Shown here piece after piece: positions 55,574 to 64,000 of a stretch of DNA of 64,000 nt. Source of the DNA: Flavobacterium supellecticarium (GTDB lineage: Bacteria > Bacteroidota > Bacteroidia > Flavobacteriales > Flavobacteriaceae); the NCBI RefSeq assembly GCF_004801375.1, contig NZ_SSNZ01000001.1, forward strand, positions 744,001 through 808,000, written 5' to 3'. Numbering within the stretch: position 1 is the stretch's first letter; every line of letters starts with the position of its first letter. Both the position numbers and the translations under genes were made by a program. The notes beneath the pieces are model-generated. The model had not been told where the DNA came from, made no database searches, and saw nothing but the letters and a program-made list of their open reading frames with translations.

Positions 55574-56464
55574 ATGAAAAAAAGCGTATTCATTATCTTC
55601 ACGTTAATTCTATTTGGTGCTTGTACTCCCAAAAAAGCCCCCGTACAAGTGATCACAGGAAAAGATTACGAGCTAAAAATTGCCAGTCCGCAAAAAGCCG
55701 TTTTAGTATTATTCCCGTGTTATCCCTGCGATATTGCCAACACCAAAGCCGAGGCAAAATTTCTAAAAAATATCGAAAAACAAGGAATCACCACCCTATT
55801 ATTAAATTACAACCAACGGCTTTTTTTAAGCGATGCTGAAAAAACGGAATACGCAAAAACACTCAACTCCATACTAAATGAGCATAATATTGCGACAAAC
55901 AACCTCTATATCGGTGGTTTTTCCGGTGGTGGTAATGTGACGATGCTATTGTCCAGTTACCTGATAAAAAGCAAAAATGCGATTCAGCCTAAAGGTATTA
56001 TGGTAGTCGATTCTCCGATCGATTTGGAAGCCTTATACTACGATTCCCAGAAAGATGTAGTAAAAAATGCAGATCCAGAAGCCGTAGCAGAAGGTCATTA
56101 TTTAATAGAATTATTAGAAAATGCCTTTGGAAAACCTACTGATCATCTCGAAAATTATAAAAATGCCTCGCCTTATCTGGCTTCTTGCAAAATAACCGAC
56201 AATATTGCATATTTAAAAGACATTAAAACTCGGTTTTATTCCGAACCTGCCTTGGAATGGCAAAAGCAACAAAGAAACAGAACCTACGAAGATTTAAACG
56301 CCTACAAACTAGAACAGGCCTCCAAGACGTTAAAAGAACTGGGCAGTACACAAACCGAATTTATTGCTACTGAAAACCGTGGATACCGAGCTAATGGCGA
56401 TCGACATCCGCATTCGTGGAGTATCGTAGAGCAAGGAAGTCTGGTGAAATGGATGACCGAATAG
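55574..56464 (+). CDS. Lipoprotein with alpha/beta-hydrolase-like fold
   Basis: A 296-aa protein with lipobox LFGAC (Cys16). The pattern KAVLVLFPCYPCD, then LYIGGFSGGGNVTMLLSSYL (GxSxG-like nucleophile elbow GFSGG, near residue 116) and KGIMVVDSPIDLEAL suggests an alpha/beta hydrolase. A C-terminal His (PHSWSIVEQG, near residue 282) could complete the triad. Substrate not known. Confidence 0.78.
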   Translation: MKKSVFIIFTLILFGACTPKKAPVQVITGKDYELKIASPQKAVLVLFPCYPCDIANTKAEAKFLKNIEKQGITTLLLNYNQRLFLSDAEKTEYAKTLNSILNEHNIATNNLYIGGFSGGGNVTMLLSSYLIKSKNAIQPKGIMVVDSPIDLEALYYDSQKDVVKNADPEAVAEGHYLIELLENAFGKPTDHLENYKNASPYLASCKITDNIAYLKDIKTRFYSEPALEWQKQQRNRTYEDLNAYKLEQASKTLKELGSTQTEFIATENRGYRANGDRHPHSWSIVEQGSLVKWMTE

Positions 56465-56502
56465 TCCGTTTTCAGGACTATTCGGGATTTGACTTATTTT
56501 TT

Positions 56503-57216
56503 TTAAAAAACAAGGTCGATTACAATACCTAAGATCATTAATAAAATCCAGAACGTTATACTGCCAAGAAGATAAGCCACCAATGCTTTTATGTAATTAG
56601 CAGGCTTCGTTTTGTCGAAAAACTGGCCGATAGCCCAGGCGCAATATCCTGTGATCACAACGCTCACATACAGGAATAATGGGATTTGGGTCAGTCCCTC
56701 CAATAAGGCCGATACCGAAAACATCAGCATTCCCATACCGATCACAAAACATAACATCACCAGGATTTCAAACAGATTGTACTGGTATTTTCTAAAAAAT
56801 AATTTAATCCATAGCGCAATAAAAACTCCCATAATAATATTGGCATAGCCATAATGCTTTTGCACCCAATCCGTCATCGTTGTTACTGCCGATTTCCTGA
56901 GAGACAACTGAGCCGTATAAGCTTCTTCAATATGGAAGTAATGGTTGATAAATGAATAAATCAACGATGTTACAATGATAAATAAAATCGGCTTTACCAG
57001 TCGGCTACGATTGTCCGACAGGTATTCCCGGATATTTTTCCCCGGTTGTAAAAGCAACTCCCGCATCGTATATAAAATCCCCCGTTCAAAATGCAAAACA
57101 TGCTCAATTTCATGTACGATATAATGTGCATTAATTCGTTTAAGTTGTGCCGGCTGACCGCAATTGGAGCAATATTTACCGGTTATAGCTGTGGTACAGT
57201 TTTTACAATTATCCAT
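56503..57216 (-). CDS. DUF3667-family membrane protein
   Basis: A 237-aa protein with an N-terminal zinc-ribbon-like motif (Cys4, Cys7, Cys16, Cys19), followed by HYIVHEIEHVLHFERGILYTMRELLLQPGKNIREYLSDNRSRLVKPILF, the DUF3667 signature, and four or five membrane helices. Function unknown. The next minus-strand gene lies 29 bp upstream. Confidence 0.9.
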   Translation of the reverse strand: MDNCKNCTTAITGKYCSNCGQPAQLKRINAHYIVHEIEHVLHFERGILYTMRELLLQPGKNIREYLSDNRSRLVKPILFIIVTSLIYSFINHYFHIEEAYTAQLSLRKSAVTTMTDWVQKHYGYANIIMGVFIALWIKLFFRKYQYNLFEILVMLCFVIGMGMLMFSVSALLEGLTQIPLFLYVSVVITGYCAWAIGQFFDKTKPANYIKALVAYLLGSITFWILLMILGIVIDLVF

Positions 57217-57245
57217 TTTTTAGTTCTAATTATATCTCAAAAATA

Positions 57246-57857
57246 TTATTTAAAGCGTATACTCACTAAAAAATAGTGCGGTATTTTAAAATGTGTTCCT
57301 AAATTTTCGGGCTTTATGTCCGATTGCACGACTTCGCAATACGAACCCGAACCATCTTTATGGATTGTAGGTGTAATAATCGCAAAAATGGGGATATCCG
57401 TTTCGGAAGCTATATTGATTTCCAGAAATTCGTTGGAGCCAAAAAAATCTTTTAGTGCATATAATTCGGAATCATTATTTAACTTGAAATAGCTCTTTTT
57501 ACTACCGAAACCGGATCCCTTGATATACGTTTTTAGTTTTCCGTCTGTCATACTAAAGAAAAATTTCAGGGACAGACTTTCCAAACTGATCTTAAAATAA
57601 TCCGATTCACTTCCATCAAACAACGTAACTTTAGGAGACGGTTTTCCGTTTTTAAACTCCCGTATGTTAATCTCATAATATTTGCCTTTAAGTGCCTCTC
57701 CTACAAAATTCAATCGCTCAATATAGATATTTTGAAAATCGATCAGTTCCTGAATTTCTTTATTTTCAGTTGCATAATTATTGCTGACTTTTACGATTTG
57801 TTGCGCCCAGGCTGCGGCATTAGTAAGGAATACCAATAGTAGTAAAATACGTTTCAA
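57246..57857 (-). CDS. Secreted hypothetical protein
   Basis: A protein of about 203 aa starting at a TTG (57857), giving MKRILLLLVFLTNAAAWAQ, a convincing signal peptide; the open frame extends to a TTG at 57896, which would add 13 charged residues before the signal. The mature part is a beta-rich domain without recognised family. It lies just upstream of the DUF3667 gene and may share its transcript. Confidence 0.65.
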   Translation of the reverse strand: MKRILLLLVFLTNAAAWAQQIVKVSNNYATENKEIQELIDFQNIYIERLNFVGEALKGKYYEINIREFKNGKPSPKVTLFDGSESDYFKISLESLSLKFFFSMTDGKLKTYIKGSGFGSKKSYFKLNNDSELYALKDFFGSNEFLEINIASETDIPIFAIITPTIHKDGSGSYCEVVQSDIKPENLGTHFKIPHYFLVSIRFK

Positions 57858-58019
57858 TTTTAATTTATTTTTGGGTTGCTTATTTGCGTGTGCCAAAATA
57901 AACTAAAATTTCATAATTCCGAGAAAAAAACAACAATCGTAACGAAATACAGAAATTGCAAAAAAATATCTTGATAACCAATTCTTTTTCGTTTAACTTT
58001 CTACAAAAAATAAAAGGTG

Positions 58020-58958
58020 ATGACAACCATACTCATTGTCGGAATCGGTGGTGTTGGCGGCTATTTTGGCGGACTATTGGCGAAAGCATTTCAAAACGAT
58101 ACTACTGTAGCCGTACAATTTCTGGCTCGGGGCAAAAACCTCGATGCGATTCACGCCAATGGTCTTACGATTGTGAAAGGTCCGGATAGTAGTACCGTTT
58201 TTCCCAAAAAAGCGAGCGATAGTCCTTCCGATCTCAACAAAGCCGACTACATTATTCTGTGTACCAAAACCTATGACCTAGAGTCAACATTAGTACAATT
58301 ACAAGACTGTATCACCGAAAAAACCGTTATCCTACCCTTGCTTAATGGACTGGATAGTACCCTAAAAATCAAACGACATTATCCGAATGCGATGGTGCTG
58401 GAAGGCTGTGTGTATCTGGTTTCCCGTTTGTCTGCTCCCGGAATCGTAACCAATAGCGGAAACATCGAAAGTTTGTTTTTTGGTTCCGATTCAGTATCTG
58501 ACGAGCGTCTTTTACAACTGGAAACGCTTTTAAAACAAGCCGGAATTCAGGCGACGTTAACACCGGATATCCTATCGGTACTTTGGGAGAAATTTATATT
58601 CGTATCGGCCATCGCTACGGCCACTTCTTTTTATGATCAGTCAATTGGTGAAATTCTTGAAAATCCAGACAAACGCGATACGTTACTAGCACTGCTAACA
58701 GAAGTTTACACTTTGGCCAAAGCAAAAAAAATACCCTTACCGGAAGATAGTGTTGCTACTACTTTAGCCAATATAGAAACACTTCCGTTTGCCGCAACCT
58801 CATCGTTACATAGTGATTTTAAAAACGGAAAAGACCAAACCGAATTGGAATCCTTAACCGGTTATGTCGTTTCCGAAGGACTTAACTATGCAATTGCAAC
58901 ACCAGTTTACGAAAAATTATATTCGGCTTTACAAGCCAAAAAGAAACCGGCCTTATAA
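58020..58958 (+). CDS. panE: 2-dehydropantoate 2-reductase
   Basis: A 312-aa NADPH-dependent reductase of the ketopantoate reductase family. The Rossmann motif is GIGGVGGYFGGLLA (about 7-20), with LARGKNL, IILCTKTYD and LPLLNGLDS. The C-terminal ApbA_C domain has the catalytic Lys in LWEKFIFVSAIATATSF (about residue 180). The ATG at 58020 is chosen over the adjoining GTG at 58017. Role in pantothenate/CoA synthesis is likely, though paralogues acting on other 2-keto acids exist. Confidence 0.88.
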   Translation: MTTILIVGIGGVGGYFGGLLAKAFQNDTTVAVQFLARGKNLDAIHANGLTIVKGPDSSTVFPKKASDSPSDLNKADYIILCTKTYDLESTLVQLQDCITEKTVILPLLNGLDSTLKIKRHYPNAMVLEGCVYLVSRLSAPGIVTNSGNIESLFFGSDSVSDERLLQLETLLKQAGIQATLTPDILSVLWEKFIFVSAIATATSFYDQSIGEILENPDKRDTLLALLTEVYTLAKAKKIPLPEDSVATTLANIETLPFAATSSLHSDFKNGKDQTELESLTGYVVSEGLNYAIATPVYEKLYSALQAKKKPAL

Positions 58959-58994
58959 TACTAAGACCGATTTTTATATTGATCAAAAATTGTA

Positions 58995-60143
58995 TTAAAC
59001 CGAAACCGAAGTCGGTTGCAAAGCAGTCAATTCGGCTACAATTGCGTTAAATGTTTTTTGTCCGATACCGTTATCGATCAGATATTCTGATGCGGTAGTG
59101 ATCAACGAATCAATATTTGTCGGATCGATATTATCCATTTGTGCTTGCGCCTGTGTAATGTTTGGCTCCAATCGGAAATATGTCAATCCCGAATTGGCTA
59201 ACGCCAGCAACTGTTGATTGGATACCAACTGTACCGATTCCGTGATAATATTCACAACGGCACCACGTCCGTTTTCGTTACCGGACAAATCATCCAAATC
59301 ACTGGCAACCCAAGGAATATAGCCCCAGTTTCCATTATCCGGATCCGGATCGCCCTGATCGACCGTTACCAATCCGGCACCGGAAGTATACACTCCTGTT
59401 CCCAAAGAAATCAGTACAATATCACTCAGACTGGTTGCCAATCCGGTACGAAAAGCTTCTGTTACCGCCCATATAGCAGGGTTGTTCGACATCACCCCTC
59501 CGTCGAGTACCCAACGTTCCTGCGCATCCGAATTTGAATTTTGTCCTCCGCCCACATCGCCTACCGGAAAATAAGTTGGCGCCGCACTCGTTGCCCGAGC
59601 CGCTTCCCACACTTTATAATCGTCGGCAGATGATTTTGATGCGTCCATCCAGTTAAATAAATACGGTCCGTAATCCTGTCCCAATACCGGATTGGGTACC
59701 GTATTACCGCTACTGTTAATCGTATAACTGGTAGTAAACACATGTTTGGTTCGTCCGTTAAGTGTTTTCATATTGGCCTGTGCCTCGCTTAAAGTGGGCT
59801 GTCCGAATTGTTGCTGTAAATACGGTTCGATACCGTTACCATTACCATCGTCGCCATAGTATTGTGCGCAATTGTCCGGGATTAATGACTCTTGTGGTAC
59901 AAAAATTTTAGTACCGTCGTTCTGATAAATGTTCAAGACTTCTTGCGCCGTAAAGGGCTTATTCCCGTTTATTGGTGATGTTAATCCTGTGGCGATAATG
60001 CCTCCGGTTGAGGTTCCGCCGATCATATCGAAAAGTTCATAGCAGCTTTTGTTTAATCTGCTTTCCAGTTCGTTAAGAAAATAGGCCGGTATAATCCCTT
60101 TTATACCACCGCCGTCAACTGTTAAAATAACTACTTTACCCAT
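58995..60143 (-). CDS. Patatin-like phospholipase
   Basis: A 382-aa protein with the patatin catalytic layout: oxyanion loop DGGGIKG (10-16), nucleophile elbow GTSTG with Ser45 (43-47), and catalytic Asp in LDGGVMSNNPAIWAV (near residue 215). No signal peptide. Patatins are lipid acyl hydrolases; some are anti-phage effectors, but the neighbourhood here shows no defence genes. Confidence 0.92.
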   Translation of the reverse strand: MGKVVILTVDGGGIKGIIPAYFLNELESRLNKSCYELFDMIGGTSTGGIIATGLTSPINGNKPFTAQEVLNIYQNDGTKIFVPQESLIPDNCAQYYGDDGNGNGIEPYLQQQFGQPTLSEAQANMKTLNGRTKHVFTTSYTINSSGNTVPNPVLGQDYGPYLFNWMDASKSSADDYKVWEAARATSAAPTYFPVGDVGGGQNSNSDAQERWVLDGGVMSNNPAIWAVTEAFRTGLATSLSDIVLISLGTGVYTSGAGLVTVDQGDPDPDNGNWGYIPWVASDLDDLSGNENGRGAVVNIITESVQLVSNQQLLALANSGLTYFRLEPNITQAQAQMDNIDPTNIDSLITTASEYLIDNGIGQKTFNAIVAELTALQPTSVSV

Positions 60144-60373
60144 AACTTTAGTTTTTAGTGTTGATTTGGTTTCTTTTGTTTTAAAAACAAGTTTCTAAAA
60201 TTAAACGATAGACTGCAGTTCTATAAACGTATAATCACCTGTTTTCACGTTTGATTCGGAACCCGTGAATACCGGATTTTCTGGCTAAAAAGAATACGAA
60301 TGGCTAAAATTGAATTGTTTTAGTGGCTGTTAAAGCGAAATAGCCTAATTTCGCAGCGCTAAAATAAATAACA

Positions 60374-62062
60374 GTGGGCAACGACACCCAAAATAGAATC
60401 ACCTACTTTACCGACCGTATTCTGGAAACGACTTCGTTGCCGGAACGCTTTACCTTTCCGTTTTATTATGAACCGCATCCGCTCACGCAAATTGCCGCGT
60501 CGGAACTACAGGAATACCTGGAAAGTGAATCGGATATGGAACACAACTTCGGACTTATCGAAAATCAGGAAGGGATCGTTATCGGTAAAATGTTTGGTGT
60601 ACTCGTTGTTCGGGATGCTAACGGCAAAATAGGTTATTTGTCCGCGTTTTCCGGAAAACTGGCCGGTACGAATCAGCATCCGCGTTTTGTACCACCCGTT
60701 TTTGACATGTTACTTGAAAACAGTTTTTTTCTAAAAGAAGAAACCATTTTAAACAGCATTAACAGTGCGATTGAAACGATACATGCCGATCCGCTTTACC
60801 AACGTTTTACAACCGAACTGGAACAATTTACAAAGCAATCACAGGAAGAAATTGCCGCTTTTAAAAAACAACTAAGAGCGAATAAAGAAACGCGCAAAAA
60901 AAGCCGTGAAGCGCAAAAAAACAACCTGACAGAATCGGAATACACCATCTTTGAAGCCGATTTGATCAAACAAAGTTTACGGGACAAATGGGAATTACAG
61001 GTGTTAACCAACAAATGGAAAGAACGTTTAGACGAAACCCGTTTACAGTTAGCTCAATTTGAGGATCAGGTAGAAGCGTTAAAAAAAGAACGCAAAGAAA
61101 AATCGGCCGCTTTACAACAACAACTTTTCGAGCAATACTCCTTTCTAAATAAAGACGGGATAACCCGAAGTCTGCAATCTATTTTTAGTGAAACCGTTTT
61201 TGGAAAACCACCCGCAGCGGCTGGAGAATGCGCTACTCCGAAATTATTACAATATGCTTTTGCGAATGGTTATGAACCGTTGGCCATGGCCGAATTCTGG
61301 TGGGGTGCATCTCCAAAATCGGAAATCCGAAAACACCGTCAGTTTTATCCGGCTTGCACCGGTAAATGTCAGCCGATATTAAAACATATGCTGGAAGGTA
61401 TTCCAATGGATCCTAATCCGCTATTAGAAAATCACGGGGAAAATACCACACTGAAAATCATATACGAAGACGACAGTCTTATTGTAGTAGACAAACCGGC
61501 TGAATTACTTTCGGTTCCGGGCATACAAATCCAGGATTCGGTTTATACCCGACTCAAAACAACCTGGGGCACCATTGAACCGTTGATCATTCACCGCTTG
61601 GATATGGCTACCTCGGGACTTTTGGTTGTCGCCAAAACCAAAGAAGCCCACAAACACATCCAGCGTCAGTTTTTAAAGCGTACGGTTATAAAACGCTATA
61701 CCGCCCTTTTATCCGGATTGGTAAAAGAGGACGAAGGCGAAATCCGACTTCCGTTACGAGGCGATCTGGACAATAGACCGAGACAATTGGTTTGTGATAC
61801 ACATGGCAAAAAAGCCGTGACCCTTTGGAAAGTTGTGGCGCGACAATCGGCGACAACGCGAATACATTTCTGGCCACTTACCGGACGAACGCATCAGTTA
61901 CGCATGCATGCCGCTCATGAACACGGTTTAAACGCACCGATTGTAGGCGACGATTTATACGGAACCAGTGCCGACCGTTTGCATCTTCATGCGGCTTATC
62001 TGGAATTTGTACATCCAAAAACCCGGGAAACACTCCGCTTTGAAGTCAAAGAGTCATTTTAA
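60374..62062 (+). CDS. RluA-family pseudouridine synthase, long form
   Basis: A 562-aa protein. The C-terminal ~200 residues are an RluA-type pseudouridine synthase with catalytic Asp in IHRLDMATSGLLVVAK, IYEDDSLIVVDKPAELLSVPG and LTGRTHQLRMHA. The N-terminal ~350 residues hold a substrate-binding-like region, a long coiled coil (about 150-260) and a Cys-containing block (GECATPKLLQYAFANG...PACTGKCQP, about 276-335). Start is a GTG at 60374; the reading frame is long and intact. Probably modifies tRNA or rRNA; the target cannot be read off. Confidence 0.9.
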   Translation: MGNDTQNRITYFTDRILETTSLPERFTFPFYYEPHPLTQIAASELQEYLESESDMEHNFGLIENQEGIVIGKMFGVLVVRDANGKIGYLSAFSGKLAGTNQHPRFVPPVFDMLLENSFFLKEETILNSINSAIETIHADPLYQRFTTELEQFTKQSQEEIAAFKKQLRANKETRKKSREAQKNNLTESEYTIFEADLIKQSLRDKWELQVLTNKWKERLDETRLQLAQFEDQVEALKKERKEKSAALQQQLFEQYSFLNKDGITRSLQSIFSETVFGKPPAAAGECATPKLLQYAFANGYEPLAMAEFWWGASPKSEIRKHRQFYPACTGKCQPILKHMLEGIPMDPNPLLENHGENTTLKIIYEDDSLIVVDKPAELLSVPGIQIQDSVYTRLKTTWGTIEPLIIHRLDMATSGLLVVAKTKEAHKHIQRQFLKRTVIKRYTALLSGLVKEDEGEIRLPLRGDLDNRPRQLVCDTHGKKAVTLWKVVARQSATTRIHFWPLTGRTHQLRMHAAHEHGLNAPIVGDDLYGTSADRLHLHAAYLEFVHPKTRETLRFEVKESF

Positions 62063-62970
62063 AGCGTTGTTTTGGGCACGACCGGAATACACAAGGTAAG
62101 TCTGCATTTCTGCTGTGGATGTTCCTTGTAATTATTCCGAATGATTTCAAATGGCAATTCTTCCGCCGGGCGATAGTCGTTTTCATTCATCCAGATATAT
62201 AGCGATGACCAGGCTTTTTCAAGATCGGCAAGGTCGATTTCAAAATTGGCGGTAATACATTTTCCGGGTGACAGGTTTTTAAAGAAAATACCCGGCTCGG
62301 TTTGAGTTTCCCGATCGACCACTACTCCAATTTCCATACGGACTTTTTCCGGAGCCGTAATTTTAAAACTATCGTGATAAATTCGGATCGCTGCTAACTT
62401 TTCAGGGTTTGTCAGTTTATTTTCCAACGCAAATTCAATCACTTTTGTAAAAGCCGTATCCAGATTTTCTATACCGATATGATTCGTATACATCATTGGA
62501 AACGCAACCATTTCTTCTACTGTTATTACTGCATTCATTTCCATCCAGTTTTTAAGATTTTCGATACGCCAAATATAGGCTTCAAATCCCTGAAAAATTT
62601 GTCCATTCCTGCTATTTTTAATTTTATCATACCGACTACTACGCTGTTTTCGGAATGCTGTCGGGCTAACCGAATACCGTTTTTTAAATGCCTTTGTCAG
62701 CGCCGCATTATCCGAAAAACCATATTGAAAAGCCAAGGTTCCTATCGTTTCCTTCGTATCCCTGATTAATAAAGCCGCGATCTTTTCAATCCGTTTTCTA
62801 TTGTAAAACTCCAATAGGGTTTCGCCCGTATAGGCTTTAAACAGTCGTTGAAAATGAAAGGGCGAATAATTTGCTACAGTAGCGATTTTTTCTACCGACA
62901 ACGGTTCTTCCAGATGTTGCTCGATAAAATCCAGGGCTTTCCCCAGCTGTTGTAAAGGTAAATCAGCCAT
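62059..62970 (-). CDS. AraC-family regulator with GyrI-like effector domain
   Basis: A 303-aa protein. The N-terminal double helix-turn-helix (about 8-108) reads LSVEKIATVANYSPFHFQRLFKAYTGETL and ETIGTLAFQYGFSDNAALTKAFKKRYSVSPTAFRK. The GyrI/Rob-like small-molecule-binding domain follows (about 135-300). Layout is like MarA/Rob or BmrR-type drug-sensing regulators. It overlaps the end of the pseudouridine synthase gene by 4 bp on the opposite strand. Confidence 0.93.
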   Translation of the reverse strand: MADLPLQQLGKALDFIEQHLEEPLSVEKIATVANYSPFHFQRLFKAYTGETLLEFYNRKRIEKIAALLIRDTKETIGTLAFQYGFSDNAALTKAFKKRYSVSPTAFRKQRSSRYDKIKNSRNGQIFQGFEAYIWRIENLKNWMEMNAVITVEEMVAFPMMYTNHIGIENLDTAFTKVIEFALENKLTNPEKLAAIRIYHDSFKITAPEKVRMEIGVVVDRETQTEPGIFFKNLSPGKCITANFEIDLADLEKAWSSLYIWMNENDYRPAEELPFEIIRNNYKEHPQQKCRLTLCIPVVPKTTL

Positions 62971-63069
62971 ACGATAGTGCTACAATCCGGTCGAAGGTAA
63001 TCAAATTGAATTAAAAAACGCTACCGGTTTGGCGGTAGCGTACAGCAGTTCCTAAATTTTAAAAAAGGA

Positions 63070-63570
63070 TTAGTGTAGTTTATACGCCACACCTACCCCA
63101 ATAGCAGACACTGTAAAGTTATCGGATATTCCACGGTAAAAGGCGAACAGATCGAAATTATCTTTGTTCCATCCTACTTTACCCTGATAATACAAACCAC
63201 CGTCGGCGTTATTCAGTCCAATTCCATAACCGATATCTGCGGTGTAGAAAATATTGTGATCAAATTTTCCACGACCCGAAGCCGCTACCGGAATATAACC
63301 GAAATCGTCGTAGGTAAAATCCATACCCGCCACCGTTACCGTTTTACCAAAAAAACGGGAATATCCGGTTGCGATCCCCAAATCCAGAAAGTCTTTTACT
63401 TTATAAAAGTAAACGGCACCATCTATTCCTAAATTAAATGACGAAACATCAGCAGCATCGCCAATCGGGAAACCGGCGTGTACACCAACTCTGATATCCT
63501 GTGCACTCAAACTTTGAGAGAACCCGGCCACAACAGCAACCAGGAACAAGCTTTTCAATTTTGAAATCAT
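63070..63570 (-). CDS. Small outer-membrane beta-barrel protein
   Basis: A 166-aa protein with signal peptide ending SLSAQ (about residue 23), then an OmpA/OprF-type beta-barrel pattern of about eight amphipathic strands with aromatic residues (AVYFYKVKDFLDLGIATGYSRFFG, GYGIGLNNADGGLYYQGKVGW, GVGVAYKLH). Function unknown; single gene. Confidence 0.85.
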   Translation of the reverse strand: MISKLKSLFLVAVVAGFSQSLSAQDIRVGVHAGFPIGDAADVSSFNLGIDGAVYFYKVKDFLDLGIATGYSRFFGKTVTVAGMDFTYDDFGYIPVAASGRGKFDHNIFYTADIGYGIGLNNADGGLYYQGKVGWNKDNFDLFAFYRGISDNFTVSAIGVGVAYKLH

Positions 63571-63694
63571 ATTTAATGCGTTTAGTGTTATCTATTAAAA
63601 ATAACTATTTAAAACCGCTGTATTCTACTTAAAACCACTATTTTATTGACAAAATAAAGTACTGATTTTTAGGCTTTAAAAAACGTAAAATGCC

Positions 63695-64000
63695 CTATTT
63701 CACAAGGGTTTCTTTTATTTCATCCAAAAAGTTATAAACCGGAAAAGCATCCCCTTGATTGGTAAGTACAATAATTGTCGTATTATTTTTTAAATCGCGC
63801 CAGAATAAACTTCGGAAACCTGCTAATCCGCCGGTATGCATGACTATTTTTCCAGTATGTTTATTTTCAACAAACCAGCCCAATCCATAAGGCCCCAATT
63901 TACCGTCCGGGAAAACCGGTAAACGGTACATTACTTCCGTATTGTGTTTAGCAAGCAATAAGCCGTTACGCAATGCCTTATCCAATTTATATAAATCATC
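63695..64000 (-). CDS. Serine hydrolase (beta-lactamase family), 3' end only
   Basis: The window contains the C-terminal ~101 codons; the gene continues beyond 64000. GPYGLGWFVENKHTGKIVMHTGGLAGFRSLFWRDLKNNTTIIVLTNQGD contains the class C beta-lactamase HxGG-like KTG-equivalent motif HTGG. It belongs to the same superfamily as the enzyme at 41441 but is not its close copy. Confidence 0.85.
   Translation of the reverse strand, partial: DDLYKLDKALRNGLLLAKHNTEVMYRLPVFPDGKLGPYGLGWFVENKHTGKIVMHTGGLAGFRSLFWRDLKNNTTIIVLTNQGDAFPVYNFLDEIKETLVK

Noticed and set aside
58995..60143. Patatin gene as a possible CBASS effector
   Set aside because: No cyclase, ubiquitin-like or other defence gene is adjacent; neighbours are metabolic and RNA-modification genes.
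60325..60358. GCGAAAT-AGCCTA-ATTTCGC palindrome before the pseudouridine synthase gene, considered as an operator
   Set aside because: It overlaps an imperfect -7 box (TAATTTCG), but one palindrome with no second copy or regulator nearby is not enough to call a site.

Overview
The window looks like chromosomal DNA of a Bacteroidota species, most likely a Flavobacteriaceae member close to Flavobacterium. The evidence is the TAnnTTTG -7 promoter boxes with TTG/TTTG near -33, A-rich start regions without Shine-Dalgarno sequences, the many Bacteroidota-type lipoprotein signals, and a tmRNA whose tag reads GENNYALAA. Functions are assigned from motifs read by eye; no database search was run.

Layout, left to right. 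(1) 1-4170, minus strand: an assimilatory sulfate operon cysH-cysD-cysN-cysE-cysM (cysM cut by the window edge). Its 400-nt leader carries two consecutive Cys/Met-rich leader peptides, each followed by its own terminator. (2) 4348-5789: a fluoride (crcB-type) riboswitch in front of a ClC-family transporter of the fluoride-exporting type. (3) 5835-12628: a complete trpEGDCFBA operon behind a trp leader peptide with three consecutive Trp codons and an attenuator. (4) 12812-17555: a TetR regulator with two tandem operator-like repeats, followed by a TolC/EmrA/EmrB-type tripartite efflux operon. (5) 17677-23101: small hypothetical proteins, two lipoproteins, YaaA, and a YdjM-like membrane protein. 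(6) 23197-24573: a PixA/AidA-family protein and a decayed gene region. (7) 24574-30479: an overlapping PAP2 phosphatase/phosphoethanolamine transferase pair (probable lipid A modification), an S41 protease, a GAF-DHp-PAS signalling protein, and a RidA-like lipoprotein. (8) 30741-32592: tmRNA and an alanine-dehydrogenase-like enzyme. (9) 32606-36321: a large polymorphic-toxin-like protein with a small putative immunity gene, bracketed by near-identical terminator repeats. (10) 36332-43099: a response regulator/PAS histidine kinase pair, an orphan DHp protein, an AraC regulator and a beta-lactamase-like serine hydrolase. (11) 43285-46081: an outer-membrane protein frameshifted in its signal peptide, a CPBP protease, a DUF4184 protein, and a solo C-terminal domain of a contractile-injection-system tape-measure protein. 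(12) 46244-55439: an RND efflux operon (MFP, pump, outer-membrane channel), a LytTR two-component system and a bestrophin-like channel. (13) 55574-64000: a lipoprotein hydrolase, a DUF3667 protein, a ketopantoate reductase, a patatin, a long RluA-type pseudouridine synthase, an AraC/GyrI regulator, a small beta-barrel, and the 3' end of a serine hydrolase gene.

The most notable feature is regulation at the left end. Within about 2.3 kb, three different RNA-based devices follow one another: a double Cys/Met attenuator, a fluoride riboswitch and a Trp attenuator. The second theme is material related to contractile injection or polymorphic toxins: a toxin/immunity cassette between duplicated terminators, and an orphan tape-measure domain 10 kb away.
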